A DNA stretch of 64,000 nucleotides, taken from assembly GCF_010993775.1 (NCBI RefSeq), contig NZ_WOTO01000039.1, positions 21,799 through 85,798 of the forward strand, given 5' to 3'. Position 1 is the first letter of the stretch, and each line of letters starts with the position of its first letter. Below the pieces are notes generated by a model, which had not been told where the DNA came from, did not search any database, and saw only the letters and a list, made by a program, of their open reading frames with translations. A program made the translations under genes and the position numbers. Below are positions 28,137 through 37,268 of this stretch, piece by piece. The DNA is from Fodinicola feengrottensis. Lineage in GTDB: Bacteria > Actinomycetota > Actinomycetes > Mycobacteriales > HKI-0501.

Positions 28137-29588
28137 CCCCACTGGTTTTCTCAAGTACGGCCGGGAACTTCCGCAGCGGCGGCCGGTCGACATCCGGATC
28201 TCCGACTGGCGCGAGGTCTACCAGGACTTTGACTCCGGCAAGCTGCGCAGCCAGGCATCTCGATGCATGGACTGCGGGATTCCGTTCTGCCACAACGGAT
28301 GTCCGCTGGGCAACCTGATCCCGGAGTGGAACGACCTGGTGCGTACGGACCAGTTCCGGTCCGCCATCGAGCGCCTGCACGCGACGAACAACTTCCCGGA
28401 ATTCACCGGGCGGCTCTGTCCAGCGCCCTGTGAGGCCGCGTGCGTACTCGGTATCAACAGCGATCCGGTGACGATCAAGCAGGTCGAGGTCGAGATCATT
28501 GACCGCGCCTTCGCTGAGGGCTGGGTGACGCCGTCTCCCGCGCAGCTGAAATCTGGCAAGAACGTCGCCGTCATTGGCTCGGGCCCAGCCGGACTCGCCG
28601 CGGCTCAGCAGCTGACTCGTGCCGGCCACGATGTCACTGTTTACGAGCGGAACGACAAAATCGGTGGGCTGCTGCGTTATGGCATCCCGGAATTCAAGAT
28701 GGAAAAGCGCCATCTGGACCGCCGGTTGGAGCAGATGTCCGCTGAGGGCACCGAATTCCGTACGAGGGTGAACGTCGGCGCGGATCTCACCGCGGCGCAG
28801 CTGCGGGCGAATGCGGACGCGATCGTGTTGGCGATGGGTTCGACGGTGCCACGCGACCTGCCGGCTCCTGGGCGTGAACTTTCCGGGATCTACTACGCGA
28901 TGGAGTATTTGGAGCCGGCCAACCGGGTCCAGAACGGCGACCTCGCTGAGCCGCCCATCGATGCCGCTGGCAAGCATGTGGTGATCATCGGCGGTGGCGA
29001 CACCGGCGCGGACTGCCTCGGCACGGCACACCGGCAAGGAGCTTTAGTGTTACGCAGCTGGAGATCATGCCGATTCCGGCGGACGTACGCCCGGAAAACA
29101 CACCGTGGCCAACCTGGCCGCTGATCATGCGTACGTCCAGTGCGCACGAAGAAGGCGGCGACCGGGTTTTCTCCGTCAACACCGAGAAGTTCGTCGGCGA
29201 CGCGGCTGGCAACGTGCAGGCGCTGTCGTTGCATGAGGTCACGATGGTCGACGGCCGTTTTGAGAAGGTGCCCGGCAGCGAACGCGAGCTGCCGGCGCAG
29301 CTGGTGTTCCTGGCGATGGGTTTCACTGGGGTCGACAAGAGTTCGGACCTGTTGGACGAGCTGGGCACGGTCGTCGGCCCGCGCGGCACGGTGGCGCGGG
29401 ACGCGGCATGGAAGTCCACTGTGGACGGTGTGTTCGTGGCCGGCGACGCCGGCCGCGGCCAGTCGCTGATCGTCTGGGCGATCGCCGAGGGCCGCGCCTG
29501 CGCCGCCGCTGTCGACGCTTACCTCACCGGCCACACCCAGCTCCCGGCCCCCATCAACCCCACCACCATGGCCCTGATCGCCCGCTAG
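28129..29588 (+). CDS. gltD: Glutamate synthase small subunit (one indel)
   Basis: GltD feeds NADPH electrons to GltB. The N-terminal ferredoxin-like part has CMDCGIPFCHNGCPLGN and CPAPCEAACV for two 4Fe-4S clusters. VIGSGPAGLAAAQQL (about residues 148-162) binds FAD, and IIGGGDTGADCLG binds NADPH. An A is lost near 29053 (GCTTTAAGTG read as GCTTTAGTG), breaking the frame just before TQLEIMP. Corrected length is about 486 residues. The GTG start overlaps the gltB stop by 8 bp. The stop TAG sits in a CTAG shared with the stop of the convergent LysR gene. Confidence 0.92.
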
Positions 29589-30464
29589 CCGGTGGTGGGG
29601 AGAAGGGCGAGGAGGGCGGCGGCCGCCGGAGTGGGTGAGCGGGTGGCGGCGGTGACGACCAGAAGCGAGCGGCTGATGGGCGGGTCGGTGGGTAGGGCGA
29701 CGACTGGACGCGACGCCGTACGCAACGTCATCGGCGGGAGCAAGGCGACGCCGAGGCCGTAACCGACGAGGTCGACCTGGGTCGTGATCGTGTCGACTTC
29801 ACAGCGGATGCGGCGGTCCAGGCCGACCGACGCGCAGGCCGCGTCCAGGGTCGCCCGGAGCGCGGAATCGGCCCGGTACTCGACAAAATCGAGGTCCACG
29901 AGGTCGGCCAGTCGGACCCGGCTCCGGGCGGCCAGCGGGTCGTCGGCGGCGACGGCCAGTACGAGCGTCTCCTCGCCGAGCGGGACCGACCGGACCCCGG
30001 TGGCGTGCTCGCCGAGCGGAAGGTCCACGAACGCGAGGTCCAACCGGCCCGTCACGGTGTCGTGGACGAGCGCGCTGACGTTGGCGTTGCGCACCTGGAT
30101 GGTGATCGCTGGATGCCGCCGGTGATAGCGCGACAGCAGCGCCGCGAGGTCGAGGATTCCCAGCGTTTGCAACGATCCGATGGTCAGTTGGCCGCGCAGC
30201 AGTCCGTGCACACCAGCCACCGCGTCGCGTCCGTCGTCGGCGGCGGCCAGCGCCCGGAGAGCGGCCGGCAGCAGGGCGCGACCGCTTCGGTCAGCTCAAC
30301 GCGGCGAGTGCTGCGTACGAACAGGCTGCCGCCCAGCTCACGTTCCAGCGCACGGATCGAAGCGGACAGGCTCGACTGGGTGTGAGGTGCAGCTGGGTCG
30401 CGGCGCGGGTGAAGTGCCGCTGCTCGGCGACCGCGACGAAGTGGCTCAGCTGGCGGAGCTCCAT
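29585..30464 (-). CDS. LysR family transcriptional regulator (two indels)
   Basis: The corrected protein has about 292 residues. It begins MELRQLSHFVAVAEQRHFTR then AATQLHLT. The HTH continues QSSLSASIRALERELG after an indel near 30380, and the linker LFVRSTRRVELTEAG is broken by a missing G near 30285. From there the effector domain reads cleanly (GQLTIGSLQTLGILDLAALL). It is divergent from the MFS gene at 30521; the 56-bp gap is AT-rich and has GTGATC/GATCAC symmetry, suiting LysR control. Its stop shares CTAG with gltD. Confidence 0.82.
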
Positions 30465-30520
30465 TGAGTGATCATATCGATCTCAACAAGCGGAATTATC
30501 AATTTTATCTCTGGATCACG

Positions 30521-31729
30521 ATGGCGCAGACTGGGGTACGTGAAACGACGAAAGCGATTGTGTCCGTGGCGTACGCGTTCGCCGCGATCATGGTCGGTAC
30601 CACGCTGCCGACCCCGCTCTACCCCATCTACCAGCACCAACTCGGCTTCGGCAGCGGCCTGACCACGGTCATCTATGCGGTTTACGCGGCCGGCGTACTG
30701 GTGCCGCTGTTGCTGTTCGGCCGCGCGTCCGATGTGCTCGGCCGCCGTCCGGTGCTGCTGGCCGCGCTGGGCGTCTCGGCCCTCAGCTCGCTGATCTTCC
30801 TGACCGGGCCGAGCCTGCCGGTGCTCTTTCTTGGACGGGTCGTCTCCGGTGTGTCGGCGGGGCTGGTGACCGCGGCGGCCGTCGCGACGATGGTCGACCT
30901 TGCCGACCCACACCACCGCCGCGTGGTCACGATGGCCGCCACCGCCGTCAACATGCTTGGCCTCGGCTGCGGGCCGCTGCTGTCCGGCCTGCTGGCCGAC
31001 CTCGTGCCGCTGCCGCTCTACCTCCCGTACGCGGTGCAGTTCGCGCTGCTCGTACCGGCGACGGTGCTGGTCTGGCGGGCTGCACCGGCCACCCCGGCGG
31101 CGTCCGGGAAGGCGTTCCAGCGGCCACGGCTGGCGGTGCCACCGGAGGTGCGAGGGGTGTTCGTGCCGGCGGCGATCGCGGCTTTCGCGGCTTTCGCAGT
31201 CCTCGGGCTACTGACCGCGGTCGAGCCCGGTCTGCTCGCGACCACCCTTCACCAGACCGGGCACGCGGTGGCCGGCGCCGTGGTGTTCTCGATGTTCGCC
31301 GGCTCGGCGCTCAGCCAGCTCGTCTCGTCGCGCTGGCGGGACCACCTCGCGCTGCCGGCTGGCTGCCTCACGCTGGTCGTCGGGCTGGCCGCGATCGGCA
31401 TCGCGCTGGCGCTCGCGTCGCTGCCGTTGCTGGCGATCGGCACCATCGTGGCCGGCGCCGGGCACGGCCTCAGCTTCCGGGCCGCGATGAACGCCATCAC
31501 CGAGTACGCGCCAGCGGACCGCCGAGCCGAGGTCGTCGCCGCTCTGAACGTGGTCGCGTACGTCGGGATCTCCATCCCGGTGGTGCTGGTCGGCCTGGCG
31601 ACCGCGGTCGTGGATCTGCGTACGGCCGCGATCGCCTTCGCGGTGGTGATGTCGCTGGTGGCCCTCGCCGCGATGGCCGCGCTGTTGCGGCTGAACCGGT
31701 CCGGCGCGGTCGTCACGTCCGCTGGCTGA
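30521..31729 (+). CDS. MFS transporter
   Basis: The 402-residue protein has twelve hydrophobic segments. The loop 2-3 signature is LLFGRASDVLGRRPVLL, and PTPLYPIYQHQLGFGSG near the first helix is typical of the actinobacterial efflux branch with TLPTPLYP. I start at ATG 30521 because the upstream in-frame TTG would overlap the LysR start and extends through AT-rich promoter DNA. Regulated most likely by the divergent LysR gene. The last 17 bp overlap the convergent hydrolase gene. The frame is intact. Confidence 0.85.
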   Translation: MAQTGVRETTKAIVSVAYAFAAIMVGTTLPTPLYPIYQHQLGFGSGLTTVIYAVYAAGVLVPLLLFGRASDVLGRRPVLLAALGVSALSSLIFLTGPSLPVLFLGRVVSGVSAGLVTAAAVATMVDLADPHHRRVVTMAATAVNMLGLGCGPLLSGLLADLVPLPLYLPYAVQFALLVPATVLVWRAAPATPAASGKAFQRPRLAVPPEVRGVFVPAAIAAFAAFAVLGLLTAVEPGLLATTLHQTGHAVAGAVVFSMFAGSALSQLVSSRWRDHLALPAGCLTLVVGLAAIGIALALASLPLLAIGTIVAGAGHGLSFRAAMNAITEYAPADRRAEVVAALNVVAYVGISIPVVLVGLATAVVDLRTAAIAFAVVMSLVALAAMAALLRLNRSGAVVTSAG

Positions 31730-32587
31730 GGACCTCCCGCAGGGTCGCCGCGAACTCCGCGGGCTTGCCCGGCATGCCGTATTCGTCGCCGAGGAAACCG
31801 CCGTGGTTGCTCGGAAAAGTCACTGTGGTCGTGCCCAGTCGCGCGGCCACCGCGCGCGTCGCGCGGGCCGGCAGCTGGTCGCTGGACTCCGCGCCAACGC
31901 CGAGTACGAGGCGGCTTGACGCCGACCCGATGGCGTCGAAATCGTGCTGGTAGTAGTTGCACGAGATGATGTTCAACCCGAGCAGCGCGTCGTTCCGGGT
32001 GCCGTCGTCGTCAGTTGGCAGCCCGAAGTCAGCGGGGTTGGGCGCCGTTGTTGGTCGGCGAAGTCGGCGGTGAACAGGCCGTCGTGGCTTACCAGGGCGA
32101 TGAACTTCGCCATCGCGTGGCCGCTGCCGCTGCGCAGGTAGGTCTCGTGGATGTCCGTACACGCGGCCAGCGCCGCCTCGCGGTCCGGCAGCTCCTGGGT
32201 GACCGGCGGCTCGTGCGCCACGAGCGTACGAACCTGGTCCGGATGCTGAGCGATCAGCGCCAGTCCGTTGACCGCGCCGCCGCTGCTGGCGAAGATGTCG
32301 ACCGGCCCGACGCCGAGCGCGGTGATCAATCGGTGCAGGTCATCGGCGTGTTCGTCGGGAGTGTTCTGCAGAGCTCCGTCGGTACGCTCGCTGCGCTCTG
32401 AGCCACGCGGGTCGTACGTGACGACCGTACGGTCGGTGAAATAGCTCGCGAGCGTACCGAATCCGCTGGCCGCCATCGGCGACCCGATCATCAGCAGCGT
32501 CGGCTCGGTGTCCGCCTCGCCTTCTCGCACGTCGTAATGCAGCACCGCGCCGGGAACTTCCAGTGTGTGCATTTTCGCCTCAGTCAT
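31713..32587 (-). CDS. Alpha/beta hydrolase (one indel)
   Basis: This alpha/beta-hydrolase of about 290 residues begins TEAKMHTLEVPGAVLHYDVR. VTYDPRGSERSE is the strand after the oxyanion loop. The nucleophile elbow is FASSGGAVNGLA (Ser in GxSxG-like ASSGG), and the final catalytic His is in SNHGGFLGDEYGMP. The frame breaks once near 32055, between ADFADQQ and APNPADFG. AAGGAGGAG precedes the ATG at 32587. It resembles small hydrolases often found beside TetR/MarR regulators; no substrate can be named. Confidence 0.8.
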
Positions 32588-32685
32588 GTCTTCTCCTCCT
32601 TGCCAGCTGTGACTCACCATGCCGGCGAAACTCATCGGTCCTTCGCCAACTCGCTCAGGAGAGCAGTCGGTCGTACGCGCCTTCG

Positions 32686-33036
32686 CTACCGCGGCGGCAA
32701 CGGATGATAGGGCTGGTAGAGGCCGATTTCGGTGCCGCCGGGCAGTGCGATCGCGGTGATCGCACCCCAGCGCTGCTCGTCGACCGGCTTGGTGAAGGTG
32801 ACGCCTTTCGCGGTCAGCTCCGTCATGGTGGCCGGGAGGTCGTCGCACATCAGGTAAAGCTCCTGGCGTGGCTCGTCGCCGGGATGGACCGCCAGTTCGG
32901 CGGGTGGCATCGCGAAGATCAGCCAGCCGCCGCCGGCGGCGTCCGCGCTGGGATAGTCGAGCACGTCACGGAAGAACGCGCGGACTTCCTCGGCGTGGCT
33001 GCTGTAGACGATGGTGTGCAATCCAATGATGGCCAT
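32686..33036 (-). CDS. VOC family (glyoxalase-like) protein
   Basis: The 116-residue protein is a single VOC module of two beta-alpha-beta-beta-beta units. IIGLHTIVYSSHAEEVRAFF opens it with the usual metal-ligand His, and LAVHP and the final GTEIGLYQP give the other expected ligands (His, Glu). Such proteins act as lyases, dioxygenases or resistance proteins. It lies just downstream of the marR gene on the same strand with a 21-bp gap, so it probably belongs to that transcript. The frame is intact. Confidence 0.82.
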   Translation of the reverse strand: MAIIGLHTIVYSSHAEEVRAFFRDVLDYPSADAAGGGWLIFAMPPAELAVHPGDEPRQELYLMCDDLPATMTELTAKGVTFTKPVDEQRWGAITAIALPGGTEIGLYQPYHPLPPR

Positions 33037-33057
33037 AGCTGTGTCTAGCGCACCTTG

Positions 33058-33459
33058 CTATCCGGTGGCGAGCTTGGCCAGCAGGCGGGTGAGTTGGGCC
33101 TGTTCTGGCTCGGTGAGCCGGGCCAGCAGCTCCGCGCTCATCCCGTCGACGACCGGCCGGGCACGTCTGAGCAGCTCACGGCCCCCAGGAGTCAGCCGCA
33201 GGAGCTTGCGGCGACGGTCCTGCGGGTCCACGGCCCGCCCGATCAGGCCACGACTTTCCAGGCGGAGCAGCAAAACCGCGAGAGTGGCCTTGTCGGTGGC
33301 GGCTGCCGAGGCAGCCGCGGACTGCTCGAGGCCGGGCTCGGCCTCGATCGCGCGCATGACGGCATACTGCGGCTTGGTCAGCTCGGGCACCTGGGCCTGC
33401 CAGTGCGCGTTGTGTTCCTGCAACACGATCCGCATCTGGTGGAATGCCGGCCAGTCCAT
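33058..33459 (-). CDS. MarR family transcriptional regulator
   Basis: The 133-residue winged-helix repressor reads ELTKPQYAVMRAIEAEPGLE, ATDKATLAVLLLRLESRGLI and the wing VDPQDRRRKLLRLTPGGREL. The start ATG 33459 is set by TATACT (33466-33471, reverse strand), 6 nt upstream, a leaderless arrangement; upstream codons run through promoter DNA. It is divergent from the vdcBCD-type operon, which fits a phenolic-acid-responsive MarR. The frame is intact. Confidence 0.86.
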   Translation of the reverse strand: MDWPAFHQMRIVLQEHNAHWQAQVPELTKPQYAVMRAIEAEPGLEQSAAASAAATDKATLAVLLLRLESRGLIGRAVDPQDRRRKLLRLTPGGRELLRRARPVVDGMSAELLARLTEPEQAQLTRLLAKLATG

Positions 33460-33465
33460 CGAGCT

Positions 33466-33505
33466 AGTATAGGTCGTAGACGAATCGTTCGTGTACGAAT
33501 AGTCT
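33466..33505. promoter_or_regulatory. Back-to-back leaderless promoters with shared palindrome (marR / ubiX)
   Basis: TATACT on the reverse strand (33466-33471) lies 6 nt before the marR ATG. TAGTCT on the forward strand (33500-33505) lies 6 nt before the ubiX ATG at 33512. Between them TTCGTGTACGAA (33488-33499) is a palindrome with 5-bp arms, directly touching the ubiX -10. A MarR dimer bound there would block both promoters. The boxes are seen; binding is inference. Confidence 0.6.
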
Positions 33506-33511
33506 TCCCCC

Positions 33512-34076
33512 ATGAAGGTGATCGTGGGCATGACCGGCGCGACAGGGCGCGCTGATCGGCGTACGACTGCTGGAAGCGCTGCGGGACCTGCCGGCGGTCG
33601 AAACGCATCTGGTGATGACGCGATGGGCGAAAGTCACGCTGGAGCTGGAAACGTCGTACGCGGCGCATCAGGTGACCGCGCTGGCCGATGTCGTTTACGG
33701 CCCGGGGGACCAGGGAGCGCCGATCTCGTCGGGGTCTTTCCTTACCGATGCGATGATTGTCGTCCCATGCAGCATGAAAACGCTGGCTGGCATTCGCGCT
33801 GGTTACGCCGACGGGCTGGTGGGCCGGGCGGCTGATGTGACGCTGAAGGAAAGGCGTCGACTGGTGCTGGTGCCGCGCGAGACACCGCTCAGTGAGATTC
33901 ATTTGGAGAACATGCTGGCGCTGGCCCGGATGGGTGTGTCGATCGTGCCGCCGATGCCGGCTTTCTACAACAACCCCAAAAGTGTCGACGACATCGTCGA
34001 TCACCTCGTGGTCAGGATTCTCGACCAGGTCGGACTGCCGGCGTCGGACGCCGGCCGATGGAACGGACGCGGCTGA
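33512..34076 (+). CDS. vdcB: Flavin prenyltransferase UbiX / VdcB-type (one indel)
   Basis: UbiX-type enzymes make prenylated FMN, the cofactor of UbiD decarboxylases. MKVIVGMTGATGA then LIGVRLLEAL is the FMN-binding start; an extra base near 33548 separates them. SSGSFLTDAMIVVPCSMKTL, RAADVTLKERRRLVLVPRET and PLSEIHLENML are strong family motifs. Corrected length is about 187 residues. The stop overlaps the UbiD start (TGATG). With the two genes behind it, this matches vdcB of the vanillate/hydroxyarylate decarboxylase operons. Confidence 0.88.
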
Positions 34077-35500
34077 TGGCGTACGACGACCTTCGGGCCT
34101 TTCTCGCCGAGTTGGACAAGAACGGCCAACTGCTGAGCATCTCCGAAGAGGTGACGGCCGAACCCGACCTGGCGGCGGCGGCGAACGCGGTCTCCCGTGT
34201 CGAGGGCTCTCCGGCGCTTTACTTTGACAACGTGCAAGGCTTTCGGGACGCGAAGATCGCGTTGAACGTGCACGGGTCGTGGCCCAATCACGCCCTCGCG
34301 CTGGGGCTGCCTCCGGACACCCTGGTACGCGAGCAGGTCGAGGAATTCGCTCGCCGCTGGGAGAATTTCCCGGTCCCGCCGGTGCGCCGCGTCAGTCCAC
34401 CGTGGGCCGAGAACACTCGTACCGGCGACGAGGTCAACATCTTCGACGTGCTGCCGGTGTTTCGCCTCAACGACGGCGACAGCGGCTTCTTCCTGGACAA
34501 GGCCGCAGTGGTTTCCCGCGATCCGACCGATCCCGGGAATTTTGGGAAACAGAATGTCGGCATCTACCGGCTGGAAGTCAAAGGACCGCGAAGGCTCGGC
34601 CTGCAACCCGCACCCATGCACGACATAGCGATTCACTTGCAGAGAGCGGAAGAATCTCACGAGGATCTGCCGATCGCGATCGCTGTGGGCAACGATCCGG
34701 CGATCACGCTGGCAGCGGCGACTCCGATGGCGTACGACCAGTCCGAATACGAGCTGGCCGGTGCCCTGCGCGGCGAGCCGGCCCCGATCGCGACCGCGCC
34801 GCTGACCGGTCTGGACGTGCCGTGGGGATCGGAGGTGGTGTTGGAAGGTGTTGTGGAGGGCCGAAAACGGGAGCTCGAAGGCCCGTTTGGGGAGTTCACC
34901 GGGCACTATTCCGGCGGTCGCAAGATGCCGGTCGTACGCGTCGACCGCATTTCCTATCGTACGAACCCGATCTACGAGTCGCTCTATCTCGGCATGCCGT
35001 GGACCGAGCTTGACTACTTGATCGGACCTGCCACCTGCGTGCAGCTCTACCAGCAGCTGAAGGCGGATTTCCCGGAAGTGCAGGCGGTCAACGCGATGTA
35101 CACGCATGGCCTGCTCGCCATTATTTCCACCAAGACTCGTTATGGCGGTTTCGCGAAAGCGGTCGGGATGCGGGCGATGACCACACCTCATGGCCTCGGT
35201 TATTGCAAGATGGTCATCGTGGTCGACGCGGAAGTCGATCCTTTCGACCTGCCGCGGGTGATGTGGGCGATGTCGACGAAAGTGAACGCCGCCGCCGACC
35301 TGGTCAACCTGCCGAATCTGTCCGTGCTGCACCTGGATCCGAGCTCGGAACCGGCGGGGATCAGCAACAAACTCATCATCGACGCGACCACGCCGGTCCC
35401 GCCGGATCGGCGCGGGCGGTTCGAACAGGCGGTGCATGACCTGCCCGAGACCGGCGACTGGGTGCGGCGGCTTCAGGCCGTACGAAAGGGAAAGCCGTGA
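34076..35500 (+). CDS. vdcC: UbiD family non-oxidative hydroxyarylic acid decarboxylase, VdcC-type
   Basis: The 474-residue prenyl-FMN-dependent decarboxylase has NVGIYRLEVKGPRRLGLQP and HDIAIHLQRAEE in the cofactor site, and GRKRELEGPFGEFTGHYSGG containing the conserved Glu-Gly-Pro-Phe-Gly-Glu stretch. AVGNDPAITLAAATP is also typical. It removes CO2 from 4-hydroxybenzoate- or vanillate-like acids; the exact substrate is inference. I start at ATG 34076, coupled to the ubiX stop, rather than the in-frame ATG 34058. The frame is intact. Confidence 0.9.
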   Translation: MAYDDLRAFLAELDKNGQLLSISEEVTAEPDLAAAANAVSRVEGSPALYFDNVQGFRDAKIALNVHGSWPNHALALGLPPDTLVREQVEEFARRWENFPVPPVRRVSPPWAENTRTGDEVNIFDVLPVFRLNDGDSGFFLDKAAVVSRDPTDPGNFGKQNVGIYRLEVKGPRRLGLQPAPMHDIAIHLQRAEESHEDLPIAIAVGNDPAITLAAATPMAYDQSEYELAGALRGEPAPIATAPLTGLDVPWGSEVVLEGVVEGRKRELEGPFGEFTGHYSGGRKMPVVRVDRISYRTNPIYESLYLGMPWTELDYLIGPATCVQLYQQLKADFPEVQAVNAMYTHGLLAIISTKTRYGGFAKAVGMRAMTTPHGLGYCKMVIVVDAEVDPFDLPRVMWAMSTKVNAAADLVNLPNLSVLHLDPSSEPAGISNKLIIDATTPVPPDRRGRFEQAVHDLPETGDWVRRLQAVRKGKP

Positions 35501-35715
35501 CCTGTCCACGGTGCGACCACAGCACGATCGCCGTCATGGCCACCTCGCCGGTGCCCGATGTCTGGGAGCTGTTGCGTTGCGCACGGTGCGGTTATGCGTG
35601 GCGTACGACCGAGCCGGCCCGGCGCACCACCCGCGCCGCCTATCCGAAGGTTTTCCAGCTCACCCAGGCCGACATCGACGCGGCGGTCGAAGTTCCGGTC
35701 GTACCAGAGCAGTAG
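35497..35715 (+). CDS. vdcD: Non-oxidative hydroxyarylic acid decarboxylase subunit D, VdcD-type
   Basis: This 72-residue protein has two Cys pairs (CPRC at 3-6 and CARCGY at about 28-33), a likely zinc ribbon, and the family sequence ELLRCARCGYAWRTTEPARR. It is the third gene of the BCD operons that decarboxylate vanillate and 4-hydroxybenzoate; the subunit role is not well understood. The GTG start overlaps the UbiD stop (GTGA). Its presence is what distinguishes this operon from general UbiX/UbiD pairs. The frame is intact. Confidence 0.85.
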   Translation: MTCPRCDHSTIAVMATSPVPDVWELLRCARCGYAWRTTEPARRTTRAAYPKVFQLTQADIDAAVEVPVVPEQ

Positions 35716-35828
35716 CTTTGGGCATCTGTTGTGATGTGCGGCTTTTGGCCTGTTCGGGTACGTGACAGGGTGACGAAGATCGCTCCCCGTTCTGCATCGG
35801 TTCACCCGGTCCCGATACTGTGTCGCCC

Positions 35829-37255
35829 ATGAGTAGGCGCGCGAAGATCGTCTGCACCATCGGTCCTGCCACGTCCTCCCCGGAGCGGGTAAGAGCCCTG
35901 GTGGACGCAGGCATGGACGTTGCCCGGCTGAACTTCAGCCACGGCAGCCACGAAGACCACCAGGCGGCGTACCAGCTGGTCCGGGAGGCGTCCGACGCCA
36001 CCGGCCACGCGGTCGCCGTGCTGGCCGACCTGCAGGGCCCCAAGATCCGGCTCGGCCGGTTCAAGGACGGGCCGGTGGAGTGGCTGACCGGGGAGACGGT
36101 CACCATCACCACCGATCCGGTCGACGGCACCCACGACCTGGTCTCGACGACCTACGACAAGCTGTCGAAAGAGGTGTCGGTCGGCGACCGGCTGCTGATC
36201 GACGACGGCAAGGTCGCGGTCGAGATCACCGCGCTGGACGGGCCGCGGATCCGCTGCCTGGTCATCGAGGGCGGGCCGGTCAGCAACAACAAGGGCATCT
36301 CGGTGCCGGAGTCGGCGCTCTCGGTGCCGGCGCTGTCCGAGAAGGACATCGCGGACCTGAAGTTCGCGCTGGACCTGCGGGTGGACATGATCGCCATGTC
36401 GTTCGTACGGGAGGCCAGCGAGGTCGAGCTGATCCGCCAGATCATGGACGAGCACGGCGGCGGCCGGCTGCCGGTGATCGCCAAGCTGGAGAAACCGCAG
36501 GCCGTCGACAACCTCGAGTCGATTGTGCTGGCCTTCGACGGCATGATGGTGGCCCGCGGCGACCTCGGTGTCGAGCTGCCGCTGGAGCAGGTGCCGATCG
36601 TCCAGAAGCGCTGCATCCAGCTCTGCCGGGAGAACGCGAAGCCGGTCATCGTGGCCACCCAGATGCTCGACTCGATGATCGAGAACTCCCGGCCGACCCG
36701 CGCCGAGGCCTCTGACGTGGCCAACGCCGTGCTCGACGGCGCCGACGCGCTGATGCTGTCCGGCGAGACCGGGGTCGGCAAGTTCCCGATCCTGACCGTG
36801 CGGACGATGAGCAAGATCATCACCTCCGTCGAGGAGGCCGACTGGGGAGTGCCGCCCCTGCAGCACGACCCGCGTACCAAGGGCGGTGCCATCGCCCATG
36901 CGGCGAAGAACATCGCCGAGGTGCTGGACGCGCGCGCGCGATCGTCGCCTTCACGCTCTCCGGCGACACGGTCCGGCGACTGGCGCGGCAGCACACCCGG
37001 CTGCCGATCCTGGCTTTCACGTCGATCCCGGCCGTACGGAACCAGCTCGCGCTTTCCTGGGGTGTCGAGACGTTCCTCACGCCCATGGTCGCCCACACCG
37101 ACGATATGGTGCGAGCGGTCGATGCGTCGCTGCTGTCGATCGGGCGGTTCCCGGCCGGTGACAGCGTGGTGATCGTGGCCGGCAGCCCGCCCGGGACGGC
37201 CGGTTCGACCAACGCCGTCCGGGTGCACCAGTTGGGCTCGGACACCACCGGCTGA
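35829..37255 (+). CDS. pyk: Pyruvate kinase (one indel)
   Basis: Pyruvate kinase makes ATP and pyruvate from PEP. MSRRAKIVCTIGPATS is the standard start, ADLQGPKIRLGRF lies in the barrel, AKLEKPQAVDNLES has the catalytic Lys, ARGDLGVELP the metal site, and QMLDSM follows. The GC run at about 36928-36941 (GACGCGCGCGCGCGATC) is two bases too long, shifting the frame before IVAFTLSGDTVRRLARQ. The corrected C-terminal allosteric domain runs to TGA 37253-37255, about 475 residues. A thioesterase gene follows closely. Confidence 0.92.
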
Positions 37256-37268
37256 CAGGAGTAAGACG

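Noticed and set aside
19321..29588. Programmed frameshifting in trp and glt genes
   Set aside because: Breaks occur in both directions, by one and two bases, at unrelated sites and in many unrelated genes. There is no shared slippery site.
30464..30520. TTG 30464 as the MFS start
   Set aside because: It overlaps the divergent LysR start codon and would translate the AT-rich promoter; ATG 30521 begins the conserved part.
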